Shown here one piece after another: positions 28,928 through 37,084 of a DNA stretch of 37,084 nucleotides (the stretch's first letter is position 1; each line of letters opens with the position of its first letter). The translations under genes and the position numbers were made by a program. The stretch lies in contig PNNN01000026.1 in NCBI GenBank assembly GCA_013824245.1, forward strand, positions 1 through 37,084. Reading direction: 5' to 3'. The stretch comes from Chlorobiaceae bacterium. Its GTDB lineage: Bacteria > Bacteroidota > Ignavibacteria > UBA10030 > SZUA-254. The notes below the pieces were generated by a model, which worked only from the letters and a program-made list of their open reading frames with translations, did not search any database and had not been told where the DNA came from.

Positions 28928-30112
28928 ATGAAATATTTCTTCGGGTTAATATTATTCACTTTTATCACCTCCCTAATCGGATTCCAAATTCAAACTGATT
29001 ACCGAAAAATACATTTCCATTCCATTGTAGTTGATGCCCATAACGATGTTGTTGGCAGAATGATGAGCGGCGAGGATATTTCTGTCAAAACCAGTCACGG
29101 TCATTCAGACTTGCCGCGTTTTTTGGATGGGGGTGTTGATGTCCAAATATTTTCAATCTTTGTTTCTCCGCGACAGCCGGCGAAAGAATATTATTCCATC
29201 GCCAACAGACAAATAGATGCAATTGAAAGTTTTATCAAAAGAAGCGACGGTAAAGCCGCCTTCGGTAACTCGGCTGATGAAATCAAGAAGTTGGTTATCG
29301 CGGGTAAATTTGTAGCGATGCTCGGAATTGAAGGGGGGCATATTATTCAAAATGATATTACAAAACTTGATCATTTCTATAAACGCGGCGTAAGATACAT
29401 GACCTTGACGTGGAATAATTCCACCAGTTGGTCAACTTCAGCCAACGATGAGACCCAACAGAGTGGGAAATCTAAGAAAAAAGGACTTTCCAAGCTTGGT
29501 ATAAAGATTGTCAAACATATGAACGAAATTGGTATGATAGTAGATGTATCACATGTTGGCGAGAAAACTTTTTGGGATGTTATAAATGTAACAACCAAAC
29601 CGATCATTGCTTCGCATTCATCGATTTATACAATATGCCCGAACAAACGTAACTTAAAAAACGAGCAAATTCGAGCAATTGCAAAAAACGGTGGAATGGT
29701 TTGTGTGAATTTTGCCCCGTTTTTCATCGACAGCGGTTTTGCGGCAAAAGAAAAGTTGATGCTTGAAAAAAATAAAGAAAGAGTTGATGAATTTCGTGCA
29801 CAGCAAAAAAATGATGTTAAATTGAAAGAGAAAACCCTGTCACAATTTCTACATAAAGAGTATGCCGAAATTCTCCCATCGGTAAAACAATTAGTGGATC
29901 ATATCGATCATGTTGCGAAATTGGTCGGAATAGATTATGTTGGACTTGGTTCCGATTACGACGGGATTTCCGTTGCACCTGCCGGGATGGAAGATGTTAC
30001 CTGCTATCCCAAAATTACGGAAGAGTTGGTTCGACGCGGGTATTCAGAGTCTGATATTAAAAAAATATTGGGAGAAAATTTTCTACGTGTGTTAAAGCAC
30101 AATGAAGGTTGA
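28928..30112 (+). CDS. Membrane dipeptidase-like metallopeptidase (M19 family)
   Basis: Zinc dipeptidase of the renal-dipeptidase family, hydrolysing dipeptides, probably in the periplasm. Signal peptide about 1-19 (YFFGLILFTFITSLIGF). Metal ligands fit: H38 and D40 in VVDAHND, E135 in MLGIEGGH, H209 in DVSHVG, H230 in IASHSS; SDYDG near residue 338 carries the distal Asp. With 394 residues it is standard length. It follows a terminator and begins at ATG 28928. It may also act on D-amino-acid or beta-lactam-like substrates, as some family members do. Confidence 0.9.
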   Translation: MKYFFGLILFTFITSLIGFQIQTDYRKIHFHSIVVDAHNDVVGRMMSGEDISVKTSHGHSDLPRFLDGGVDVQIFSIFVSPRQPAKEYYSIANRQIDAIESFIKRSDGKAAFGNSADEIKKLVIAGKFVAMLGIEGGHIIQNDITKLDHFYKRGVRYMTLTWNNSTSWSTSANDETQQSGKSKKKGLSKLGIKIVKHMNEIGMIVDVSHVGEKTFWDVINVTTKPIIASHSSIYTICPNKRNLKNEQIRAIAKNGGMVCVNFAPFFIDSGFAAKEKLMLEKNKERVDEFRAQQKNDVKLKEKTLSQFLHKEYAEILPSVKQLVDHIDHVAKLVGIDYVGLGSDYDGISVAPAGMEDVTCYPKITEELVRRGYSESDIKKILGENFLRVLKHNEG

Positions 30113-30166
30113 GATTCTCAAATAAATAGGTTATTATTCACATCACTAAATAGAAAGGATTTATCG

Positions 30167-32374
30167 ATGAGATTGTTTACTATCATATTGTTATGTTGCT
30201 TGTTTTTTACGGTTACGGAGGCGGGCAACACCGGGAAGATATTCCCAACTTTGAAACACGATAAAATAAAAGTTACTACTGGAATAGGAGATATTACTTA
30301 TGTAAAATGTTCAAAATCAATTAATGGGCCCTTTACATCACCAGTGTCATTAAATAGCGGCGATTCGTTATTTGTCCAAGTCGACGTCTCTCCGATGGGG
30401 ACTGTCCAAATGATGTTTTACTTCGATCTCAATGAAAACGGAGTTCTCGATACGCTTGATCTACCAATCGGAGATGGTAATTTTGTAGATAATGGCGGCA
30501 GTGGCAAAGACGTAGATTTGGATCCCAACACGGGTATAATTGTTGTTTATCTTGAAACCGGAGAATCACCCCAAATGCAGATAATTGCCGTTGGTACTGA
30601 AGGATCATCATCTGCAATCGGTATAGTCTCGTTTCATAATTCACCGCTGACATATACGCTAAGCGGTTATGTTTATACATCGGGCGGCGATCCGATTGGC
30701 GGAGCTATGGTTTTTGTACAAGATTCAACGATGAAAATGATTGGTGATGTTTCAGATCTAACCGGATATTATTCTGTTCCCATTGAAGCCGGTATACATG
30801 GCGTTCATGTCCAAGATTGGGCGAGTCGTTACAGTTCGTTCGATACAATGATGACATTCACCGGCAACACAGTTCAAGATTTCACTCTAAGAGTTCTCTC
30901 ATCATATATTCGCGGTTATGTAAGAGATGAATTGGCAAATCCTCTTCCCAATGTTCAAGTTTGGGCTGGCAGAAATGGTGGTGCCATGACCGATTCAAGC
31001 GGTATGTATAAAATTATGGTTGCACCCGGTAGCGACAATATTGGCGTAGAGTGGTCGAGTGTCCTTCCAAACTACATGCAGCCCAATTCGCGTTATTATT
31101 CAATCGCAGATAACGATTCCATAGTAGATAATTCAGTTTCAAATTTTATTTGTTATACAACGAATGCTACAATTACAGGTAAAGTTACTGAGAACGGCGG
31201 TACAGCAACGCGCCAATATGTGGTGCAAGGATGGTGTAGTCCCCTTGAATCATCCACAATGGCAGTGACGGATGTTAATGGTGATTATACTTTACATATT
31301 TATAACTCTCTCGCTATGGAACAATATGGTGTGAATTTAACAGATTGGGGAGGCAATTATCCAATGCCACCGGGGATGTATGCGGATACAAATTATTGGG
31401 GATTGACGGCAGGAGCAGTTGCGAATTTTAATCTTATCGGCGCGCTCACATCATACGAAGATCATTTCACAGGGAATGGTGGTTACCTGGGTCCGATGTG
31501 GAACACATATAGTTACGGTAATCCGTGGGGAATAAATTCAACCGTTGCGTTGGAGAACGATAGATTGAAAGCTGAGTGCAACAGTAACGATGTTCTCTCT
31601 GGCTTAGGTGTAATATCTCTGAAGCCGTTTAGTCTCAGCAACCGCGAATTCAGAATTTACGCCGATCCAACGAGTATGATGAATTCTAACAATACGATTA
31701 AAATTGTTCTAACGGATGTATCCTGGAACTGGCAGCATCCGCAGGATTTTGAAAATTCTTTGCAGTTAATTTGGGAAAAGAACGCGCTTGGTTACAAGCA
31801 ATGGCGGTTGGTGAAATCGCAAAATGGTATCTTCACAGATCTTTGCACTTCATCAGATAGCACCGGACAGCATATCCTTTTCCAATTCATCGATCCTGAT
31901 ACATTAAAGCTTAAAATTCACGGTGATGTCTGTTTCAACGGACAATGGGGCAATATGATCTCTATGGCATATGTCTACCTGACACAGTTCAACCTTAATC
32001 CCGAAGAATCAAATCCTGTTTATTTCGATGAGTTTGTTTGGGATCAGTTAGGTACAACAGGTGTAAAAGAGATCGGTGGAGTGTTGCCGACAACATTCGC
32101 GCTCGATCAGAATTATCCTAATCCTTTCAACCCTGCAACCAGTATAAAATATCATATACCTGTAAGCAGTTATGTAACGCTGAAAGTTTTCAATCAACTT
32201 GGACAAGAAGTGAAATCCCTTGTTAGTCAGCAGCAGGCGATAGGGAATTATGAAGTATCGTTTGATGCGTCTCAGCAGCCGAGCGGTATTTATTATTACC
32301 AGCTCACCGCCGTTGAGGAAGCAACAGGGAAAATATTAACCAAGAGCAGTATGAAAGCGCTTTTGTTGAAGTAA
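30167..32374 (+). CDS. Secreted carboxypeptidase-regulatory-like repeat protein with type IX sorting domain
   Basis: 735 residues with signal peptide about 1-20 (FTIILLCCLFFTVTEAG). FDLNENGVLDTLDLP near residue 87 is an EF-hand/dockerin-like calcium loop. Three carboxypeptidase-regulatory (CnaB-like) repeats begin at about 161 (LSGYVYTSGGDPIGGAMV), 245 (IRGYVRDELANPLPNVQVWA) and 334 (ITGKVTENGG). A mixed region follows, and the C-terminal sorting domain starts at about 640: LDQNYPNPFNP, GQEVKSLV, GNYEVSFDASQQPSGIYYY. That points to export by the type IX system and surface attachment or release. AAAGGA lies seven bases before the ATG and a strong terminator follows. No enzyme domain is recognised. 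Confidence 0.85.
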   Translation: MRLFTIILLCCLFFTVTEAGNTGKIFPTLKHDKIKVTTGIGDITYVKCSKSINGPFTSPVSLNSGDSLFVQVDVSPMGTVQMMFYFDLNENGVLDTLDLPIGDGNFVDNGGSGKDVDLDPNTGIIVVYLETGESPQMQIIAVGTEGSSSAIGIVSFHNSPLTYTLSGYVYTSGGDPIGGAMVFVQDSTMKMIGDVSDLTGYYSVPIEAGIHGVHVQDWASRYSSFDTMMTFTGNTVQDFTLRVLSSYIRGYVRDELANPLPNVQVWAGRNGGAMTDSSGMYKIMVAPGSDNIGVEWSSVLPNYMQPNSRYYSIADNDSIVDNSVSNFICYTTNATITGKVTENGGTATRQYVVQGWCSPLESSTMAVTDVNGDYTLHIYNSLAMEQYGVNLTDWGGNYPMPPGMYADTNYWGLTAGAVANFNLIGALTSYEDHFTGNGGYLGPMWNTYSYGNPWGINSTVALENDRLKAECNSNDVLSGLGVISLKPFSLSNREFRIYADPTSMMNSNNTIKIVLTDVSWNWQHPQDFENSLQLIWEKNALGYKQWRLVKSQNGIFTDLCTSSDSTGQHILFQFIDPDTLKLKIHGDVCFNGQWGNMISMAYVYLTQFNLNPEESNPVYFDEFVWDQLGTTGVKEIGGVLPTTFALDQNYPNPFNPATSIKYHIPVSSYVTLKVFNQLGQEVKSLVSQQQAIGNYEVSFDASQQPSGIYYYQLTAVEEATGKILTKSSMKALLLK

Positions 32375-32393
32375 AATAAATTCTTCGGAATTT

Positions 32394-32431
32394 AAAGCCC
32401 GCTCTGTGAATAACGGAGTGGGCTTTTTTTT
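32394..32431 (+). terminator. Rho-independent terminator of the sorting-domain gene
   Basis: AAGCCCGCTC pairs with GAGTGGGCTT (one G.T pair), followed by a run of eight Ts, 20 bases after the stop codon. Confidence 0.85.
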
Positions 32432-32448
32432 CACACGACTGGGAGGGA

Positions 32449-32520
32449 GATCCTTCTCCCGACCACACTAAGCGCGTCGTTCATTTGGTCGGGAGGTAAA
32501 AGGACTTAGTCCGAAGGATC
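32449..32520. repeat. Nested hairpin repeat element
   Basis: Outer GATCCTTC (32449-32456) and GAAGGATC (32513-32520) enclose CTCCCGACCA/TGGTCGGGAG (32456-32465 and 32486-32495) and the palindrome GGACTTAGTCC. The layered symmetry over 72 bases suggests a REP- or MITE-like intergenic element. Confidence 0.55.
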
Positions 32521-32660
32521 GCGGCTACACCATGGTTACGCTTGACATTTTGACGAATGTTTTATAATTTACACCTCCAGATTATGATGGATCAGAAACA
32601 CGGGAACACACGCAATTGGATTTTATATTTTGTCCACCTACGCGTCTCGCTTTGGTGGAC

Positions 32661-32730
32661 ATGTTTGGCTTCGACGGACAGGTGAAGCGGTAATGGAGTG
32701 CGTGAGTATGATGAAAAGCTTTTCGACTGA
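32661..32730 (+). pseudogene. Possible frameshifted Rhs scrap
   Basis: One frame reads MFGFDGQVKR and, after a one-base shift, SGNGVREYDEKLFD then stop. GFDGQ...GNG...YD resembles the GFNGQEKDDE...GNSYDFGARMYD end of Bacteroidota-type Rhs cores. Only about 23 residues match loosely. Confidence 0.25.
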
Positions 32731-32780
32731 AATAAAAAGATTATTAAACGAGCTCTTTAACTAAAAATGATAGAGACATA

Positions 32781-33026
32781 GTGCATCATGCTACAGGCAA
32801 GGAATTCACAAAGACCAAGAAAATAATCCTGCTTTCAGAACTTGAACGCAAGAAGCAGCAGGAGTACGAGGAGGAACTCCTCACTAGGCTGACACCCCAA
32901 GATGAAGAGACACGTGATAAACTTGAAACCATAGCCTTGCACAGGATACCAGAACGATTACGAAAATATCTTGTATCTTGTAAGGAAGTTCATGACGTAA
33001 CCATTGTACAGGAGAAACGCCGATGA
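32781..33026 (+). CDS. Small charged protein, unknown function
   Basis: 81 residues from a GTG, mostly helical and very charged (LSELERKKQQEYEEELLTRL, ERLRKYLVSCKEVHD). Its stop overlaps the ATG of the following FG-GAP gene by four bases, arguing that it is translated and coupled to it. No family is recognised. The reading frame runs on upstream a short way to a stop without a better start codon. Confidence 0.4.
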   Translation: MHHATGKEFTKTKKIILLSELERKKQQEYEEELLTRLTPQDEETRDKLETIALHRIPERLRKYLVSCKEVHDVTIVQEKRR

Positions 33027-34567
33027 GACGATATATGCTTATGCTCTGCTTGAGTGTGTTCCCTTCACTCTTGTACAGCCAAACCCAATGGGTCCTGCAA
33101 GAGTATTTACACCGCATTGGGAAGAATGCCAATGAATACCTTGGGCAATATGTAAGCGGTATAGGAGATTTCAATAGAGACGGTAAGCCCGATGTTGCAG
33201 CCTCACAATTTGGCGCCACGGGTCTTTGGTATATTACGAATAACACAGACACTGTACCGCAAAGAATATTTTTTGGCACAAACTTAGTTAAAGGAGATAT
33301 CAATGGTGATGGGTACACCGACTTCGTATTAAGCAATAACGATACAGTATGTATTTACTGGGGAACCTTATCGGACATTGATACAACAAATCCAACAAGA
33401 CTATATGCTGAACATCTGGGTGATGCGTTTGGTAGAGTTATGTGTATAGGAAATTTGATTGGCGATGCTGTTTCTGACCTTGTCATAACTGCGCAGGATT
33501 ATCCTGGTTTTCCAGTAATTGGAAAAGTTTACATTTATCGTGGCGGCTTACCGTTCGATACGATACCTGCATACACTATCACCGGCGATTCTGGCTATTA
33601 CAGATTTGGAACAAATTGTGCCATTGGAGATATCAACAACTATGGTTTCAATGATTTAGCAGTGAGTGGTAGCTTCTCTTACGGACAGACTTGCGAGCGA
33701 TGGCATTACCTTGATGTTTATTTTGGAAGTGTAACCTTTGACACGGTCAGGGATTTCCGGATAAGAAACTCGTGTGATAATTTGGGCGACGTGAAAATAT
33801 TCGATGCGAATGGGGATGGAAAAAAAGACTTACTGTGGGCAACGAGAGATTCATCCAATGGAATTTACATCTATTTCGGTAGAGTGAACTTCACACTGAA
33901 GCCTGACATGATACTACGCCCACCTTATTTCTTTGAAACATTTTTTTCACGAATTATAGATGCAGGTGATATGGATGGTGATGGTTATCATGATATAGCA
34001 GTTAGCGATCCGGGTGCATTTCAAGGAAGTGGTTTTGTCCTTATCTATCGTGGGGGTGCTGCTCTTGATACAGTGTGGGATGCTGGGAAAGGGAGGTCCG
34101 ATGGTAGCAAATTTGGTGTTTCGATGGATATCGTCGGTGACATCAATGGTGATGGACTATCGGATATCGTTATTGGAGCACCCGCGTATGCCTTTGGCAC
34201 AAATCAAGGATACTTCGGCATTTTCTTAGGCGATAGGCAAATCACAGCAGTGGGGGAAAAGCCGACTTCAACACTACCCCAGATAGCTCGACTTGAACAG
34301 AATTATCCTAACCCATTCAATCCAATAGCTATTATCAAATTCGGTTTGCCAGCATGATCATCCATCAGTTTGAAAGTTTACAATATCCTTGGTCAGGAGG
34401 TTAAAGTGATTACTTCTGATCAACTTTAGGACCCTGGTTTTCATGAAGTATTGTTTGATTGTTCAAACTGCGCAAGTGGAATATACTTCTATCGGCTGGA
34501 TGCAACTAGGGCAAGTGATCCGAATAGAACGTTCCAGCAAGTGAAGAAGATGTTGTTAATCAGATAA
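33023..34567 (+). pseudogene. FG-GAP repeat secreted protein with two in-frame stops in its sorting domain
   Basis: Signal peptide about 1-20 (YMLMLCLSVFPSLLYS). Six or so FG-GAP/integrin-alpha-like repeats with Ca-binding DxDxDG loops: GDFNRDGKPD, GDINGDGYTD, FDANGDGKKD, GDMDGDGYHD, GDINGDGLSD. The sorting domain starts LEQNYPNPFNP near residue 430, is cut by TGA at 34355-34357 just after GLPA, and continues in the same frame (SSISLKVYNILGQEVKVI) to a TAG at 34427-34429. It then resumes (SGIYFYRLDA, VKKMLLIR) to a TAA at 34565-34567. The domain reads normally across both stops, so the gene was intact recently. As it stands the product is 444 residues and would lack most of its secretion signal. 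Confidence 0.8.
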
Positions 34568-34577
34568 GATTTTTCTG

Positions 34578-34622
34578 AACTCCGACTTCTACAACAGCAG
34601 ACCGGGGAAAGAAGTCGGAGTT
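34578..34622 (+). terminator. Hairpin terminator after the FG-GAP pseudogene
   Basis: AACTCCGACTTC and GAAGTCGGAGTT form a perfect 12-bp stem 10 bases beyond the final TAA of the pseudogene. The U-run is short (TTCTTAC), so termination strength is uncertain. Its position suggests the stop at 34567 was the original gene end. Confidence 0.55.
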
Positions 34623-34692
34623 CTTACAAAGCCGTGGAATTTAAGTGAATATAATTGTGTAATAACATCGGGCTCTCAGATGGAATATCAGA

Positions 34693-35571
34693 GTGAGTGA
34701 TATAATTGAAATATTGGATATGATGCCATCAAACTGGGACGACCAAGATGGTTGGGATCGTTATTATAAAACGTACTGCGATGCACGTCTGCATTTGAAT
34801 ACGATGATCGTAAATATGAACATTGGATTTCAACTCTTGCCTCAGATCGAGCAAATACAGAATCTCGGATTGCGTTCTATTTAGCTTCCGGGTTGTGGCG
34901 TGTCACTTGCTCCAAAGATTCTTGCCCATCTCGGGGCCGAGGTGTGGGCAAGCGACTTCTCAAAAATTGCCGTCATCGTACAGGAAGAGATTCAGAAAAT
35001 GACTCCTGACGAATTCGCCGTGACCGATGAAATTTTTGTAAAACTTTTTAAAACGGAAACACCAAATAATTCAAAATATCGAGTATTCCTGCATGACTTT
35101 CGTAAACAGTATCCATACGAAAAAGTGGATTGTATATTGAATGTTGTATCGTTCCAGGCTCTACCCCGAAAGAGCATGATCTCTGCCGCAAAAGTGCATT
35201 ATGATGCACTACGTCCTGGCGGTCATGCCATATTCATCACCCAGAATGCGCAAGGTCAGCACAGAGAAACTGTTGAAGATTGTCTTGCAGATGCCGGTTT
35301 TCATATCCCCGATTATCACATTTGGAAGGCGTACAGAAGTAGATTGAAGCAAACGGGAATTCCCTATATTTTTCGTTTGGATAGACCTATGCTTGAACCA
35401 TTGAAATATCAAGGGGAAGAAGGCAGAATAAAGGCGGAGAACGATATGAAAATACTCCAGCCGATTATTGAAGAGTTTAAATTAAAATTGAAAGAAGCTC
35501 ACGGGGAACAGGATAAAAAAAGAATCGATGCTTCAGTCAAAGTAGCTCACCTTGTTCACAACACTGGCTAA
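34693..35571 (+). pseudogene. SAM-dependent methyltransferase with in-frame TAG before motif I
   Basis: Starting at GTG 34693, the frame reads MPSNWDDQDGWDRYYK, a common N-terminus of small class I methyltransferases, to NLGLRSI. It meets TAG at 34882-34884, then continues in the same frame as LPGCGVSLAPKILAHLGAEV and WASDFS, motif I and the acidic SAM contact. Later GGHAIFITQN and a helical tail end at 35571. Relatives of this type commonly have I-W-L-P-G-C-G here, so TAG probably replaced a TGG tryptophan codon by a single change. Without read-through the product is only 63 residues. Downstream part alone (from 34900) lacks a proper start. Confidence 0.7.
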
Positions 35572-35587
35572 TTGATTTTAACATAAT

Positions 35588-36124
35588 ATGACAGCGCAAA
35601 TGGCGGACAGGTTTTTATGTAATAACGATCAATATTCCCTAATTGGGATAAAAGGTGGTGGCCTGTGCACACCAAAATCATTCGGTATGGAATCCGAAAT
35701 GATGTCGACTGCCTGTTATCGTGGCTTCCATGCGCTCTATGAACTGACGGAAAAAGAATTGATTCTCCGGGAATTCACACTGAATGAACCGAATAACAAC
35801 TATGTCCCTATCGGGGATGTCAAACCAATCATCACTGAATATTACGGCACGTATGAAAAATTAAATGTTATTGTTGATTTTACGGGAAAGATCCGGCTCG
35901 CGAAAGATTTCTTGCGTGAATTCTATATCCACATGGGGTACCAGAAAGCTTCTGCGTATGAAACAATATATGACATAACGATTGAACATGGACGGGTATT
36001 GGTAATAAATAACCGATCAGAAGAGATGAAACAGAAGCGGGGCCAATTTATGGAACAATTTGAATCCGGCAATCTTAAACAATCAATTGACAATGCGTTT
36101 AGTCTTGATATGGATTTGATATAG
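35588..36124 (+). CDS. Conserved-looking protein of unknown function
   Basis: 178 residues, soluble, no signal peptide. Opening ADRFLCNNDQYSLIGIKGGG and LCTPKSFGMESEMMSTACYR, with a later GDVKPIITEYYGTYEKLNV. It looks like a compact alpha/beta protein with the feel of a stand-alone immunity or regulatory protein near Rhs material, but I do not recognise the family. ATG 35588 or ATG 35600 (MADRFL) could be the start. It lies 16 bases after the methyltransferase frame. Confidence 0.6.
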   Translation: MTAQMADRFLCNNDQYSLIGIKGGGLCTPKSFGMESEMMSTACYRGFHALYELTEKELILREFTLNEPNNNYVPIGDVKPIITEYYGTYEKLNVIVDFTGKIRLAKDFLREFYIHMGYQKASAYETIYDITIEHGRVLVINNRSEEMKQKRGQFMEQFESGNLKQSIDNAFSLDMDLI

Positions 36125-36162
36125 AGGCCCAATCCTTGTTAATTTATTTTCTTATACTTTAG

Positions 36163-36792
36163 ATGAAAATCATTGCCATAATATTGGTTTTATCACTCTC
36201 ATCTGTTCTCCATGCACAGATGCTGCTCACCGATCCTAAGACGGGGAAACTGGGCCCTGTGCATGATTTCGGAGAGCCTATCTATTTAGATCTCATGGAT
36301 TATAAATCCGCTCTTGCAAATGAACAGTTATGCCCTGATAGGATAACAATGGGGAATAAGTATATATCACTCGGTCGAAGTGAATCAGCGATCATCAAAA
36401 TACTCGGAGATAAATATACTTGCACACAAAATCCACTCCAACTTCAGCCAGAAAAAGTCGATGCATTTTGCTATGCGATACTTAAAGAACAACCCAATAC
36501 GATGCATTTTTATAAACTCTTGGAATTGAAAGAACAAGTAACCAATATGTGGGTCAAGACATACGAATGGGACGTACACGAGATTGGTAAGATACTTGCG
36601 ACATTCACTTCCCCAAGACAGAATGGTAAGTATAAAGTGCAGTTGATCCGGTTGCGGCTTCTCAGGGATAGTAAACGTATTAATTCGGTCAAATGGATTT
36701 CGAATAATACACTTGAGCGGAACGATACAGTTCATGTTCTATGGAATATTGCACGGGATCGAGTGAAGATTTTGGGGACGGTGCATCTTTAG
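36163..36792 (+). CDS. Secreted protein of unknown function
   Basis: 209 residues with a signal peptide about 1-18 (KIIAIILVLSLSSVLHAQ), then a mainly beta/alpha mixed region with three cysteines. LLTDPKTGKLGPVHDFGEPI and MGNKYISLGRSESAIIKILG are readable but match no family I know. It follows the preceding gene by 38 bases in the same direction and is probably cotranscribed. Confidence 0.6.
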   Translation: MKIIAIILVLSLSSVLHAQMLLTDPKTGKLGPVHDFGEPIYLDLMDYKSALANEQLCPDRITMGNKYISLGRSESAIIKILGDKYTCTQNPLQLQPEKVDAFCYAILKEQPNTMHFYKLLELKEQVTNMWVKTYEWDVHEIGKILATFTSPRQNGKYKVQLIRLRLLRDSKRINSVKWISNNTLERNDTVHVLWNIARDRVKILGTVHL

Positions 36793-36898
36793 AATGATGC
36801 TGAGGAGTGTAAGGAATTATGGATATTGCTCAATGTTTGTCCTCACTAGAATAAGATTCATAGCTTCGTAAAGGTATCTTCTCTCATTCATTTTGCAT

Positions 36899-37084
36899 AA
36901 CGCTGCGCGGGAAAAATGAAGTGGGCAGACGAGTCGAAGACTCGGACGAACATTGGAGTTTTTCCCGATGTTCCGCGACGTTCGCGGAGCGAACGGCTCT
37001 TCGCGGAACGAGGGCAAAGCCCGCGCAGCGTTCCGCAGACAGTTTTGAGCGAAGCACGAAGTGCGGAGCGAATGTCTGCGGAAC
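36899..37084. repeat. Nested GC-rich inverted repeats at the window edge
   Basis: AACGCTGCGCGGG (36899-36911) pairs with CCCGCGCAGCGTT (37020-37032), 13 bp perfect. Inside lie GTTCCGCGA/TCGCGGAAC and CGTTCG/CGAACG. Beyond, GTTCCGCAGACA (37030-37041) pairs with TGTCTGCGGAAC (37073-37084), 12 bp perfect, and may continue past the edge. The stretch is far richer in G and C than the rest of the window. No gene is supported here. Confidence 0.7.

Larger units (their letters stand above)
32375..32780. other. Structured intergenic region with repeats
   Basis: No intact gene is supported. It contains a terminator, a nested hairpin repeat at 32449-32520, an 8-bp inverted repeat TGTCCACC/GGTGGACA at 32631-32661, and a possible Rhs scrap at 32661-32730. 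Confidence 0.65.

Noticed and set aside
33023-35571. Alternative genetic code (TAG or TGA as sense)
   Set aside because: TAG ends ychF and the SDR gene, TGA ends the NadE-like, ACP and ligase genes, and other genes run without internal stops; two decaying genes explain the data better.
36899-37032. Integron attC site
   Set aside because: The left end has GCATAAC, but the right end GTTCCGC does not fit the GTTRRRY core, and there is no integrase or array of cassette spacing in view.

Overview
The window looks like chromosome from a Bacteroidota/Chlorobiota-related bacterium, most likely an Ignavibacteria-type lineage. The reasons are a protein ending in the NYPNPFNP-type C-terminal sorting domain used by type IX secretion, a second decayed copy of that domain, a DUF5916-type outer-membrane protein, a Bacteroidota-style histone H1-like protein, and A+T-rich DNA with an ordinary code in which TAA, TAG and TGA all end intact genes. 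No plasmid, phage or CRISPR structure is visible.

Layout. 1-2377: a 5'-truncated TIGR01777-type epimerase, a beta-hydroxyacid dehydrogenase, and a convergent YjjX-type NTPase. 2378-3153: minus-strand tRNA-Val and tRNA-Gly, plus two tRNA-Val-like copies whose arms are replaced by hairpins of one family. 3154-4801: two membrane proteins of unknown function. 4860-10821: a compact cassette of NAD-synthase-like enzyme, asparagine-synthase-like amidotransferase, acyl carrier protein and AMP-forming ligase, with a convergent long GNAT-type protein. This is the best candidate for an uncharacterised pathway. 10986-13107: rlmD-type and ubiE/menG-type methyltransferases, overlapping tail to tail. 13234-16282: a DUF5916-type outer-membrane protein, a small membrane protein and an Rhs fragment.

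16467-19026 is a translationally coupled operon of ECF sigma factor, zinc-finger anti-sigma factor and a TPR/HEAT-like envelope protein. A convergent YXWGXW/DUF6600-type secreted protein follows. 20865-24876 holds a secreted protein of unknown function, a self-cleaving CI/LexA-like repressor with two operator-like sites beside its own promoter, an HTH-receiver regulator, and a pseudo-receiver/DHp protein without an ATPase domain. 24955-30112 is mostly housekeeping: YchF, a SufT/MIP18-type protein, an SDR reductase, a deoxyhypusine-synthase-like enzyme, a histone H1-like protein and an M19 dipeptidase. 30167-32374 is the sorting-domain protein.

From 32.4 kb to the end the DNA looks accessory and decaying: structured intergenic repeats, a possible Rhs scrap, an FG-GAP gene with two in-frame stops in its sorting domain, a methyltransferase with a nonsense codon just before its SAM motif, two orphan genes, and nested inverted repeats at the right edge. 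Dispersed hairpin repeats also lie at 19.1 kb and 26.5 kb. Function calls come from reading motifs by eye; no database search was run.
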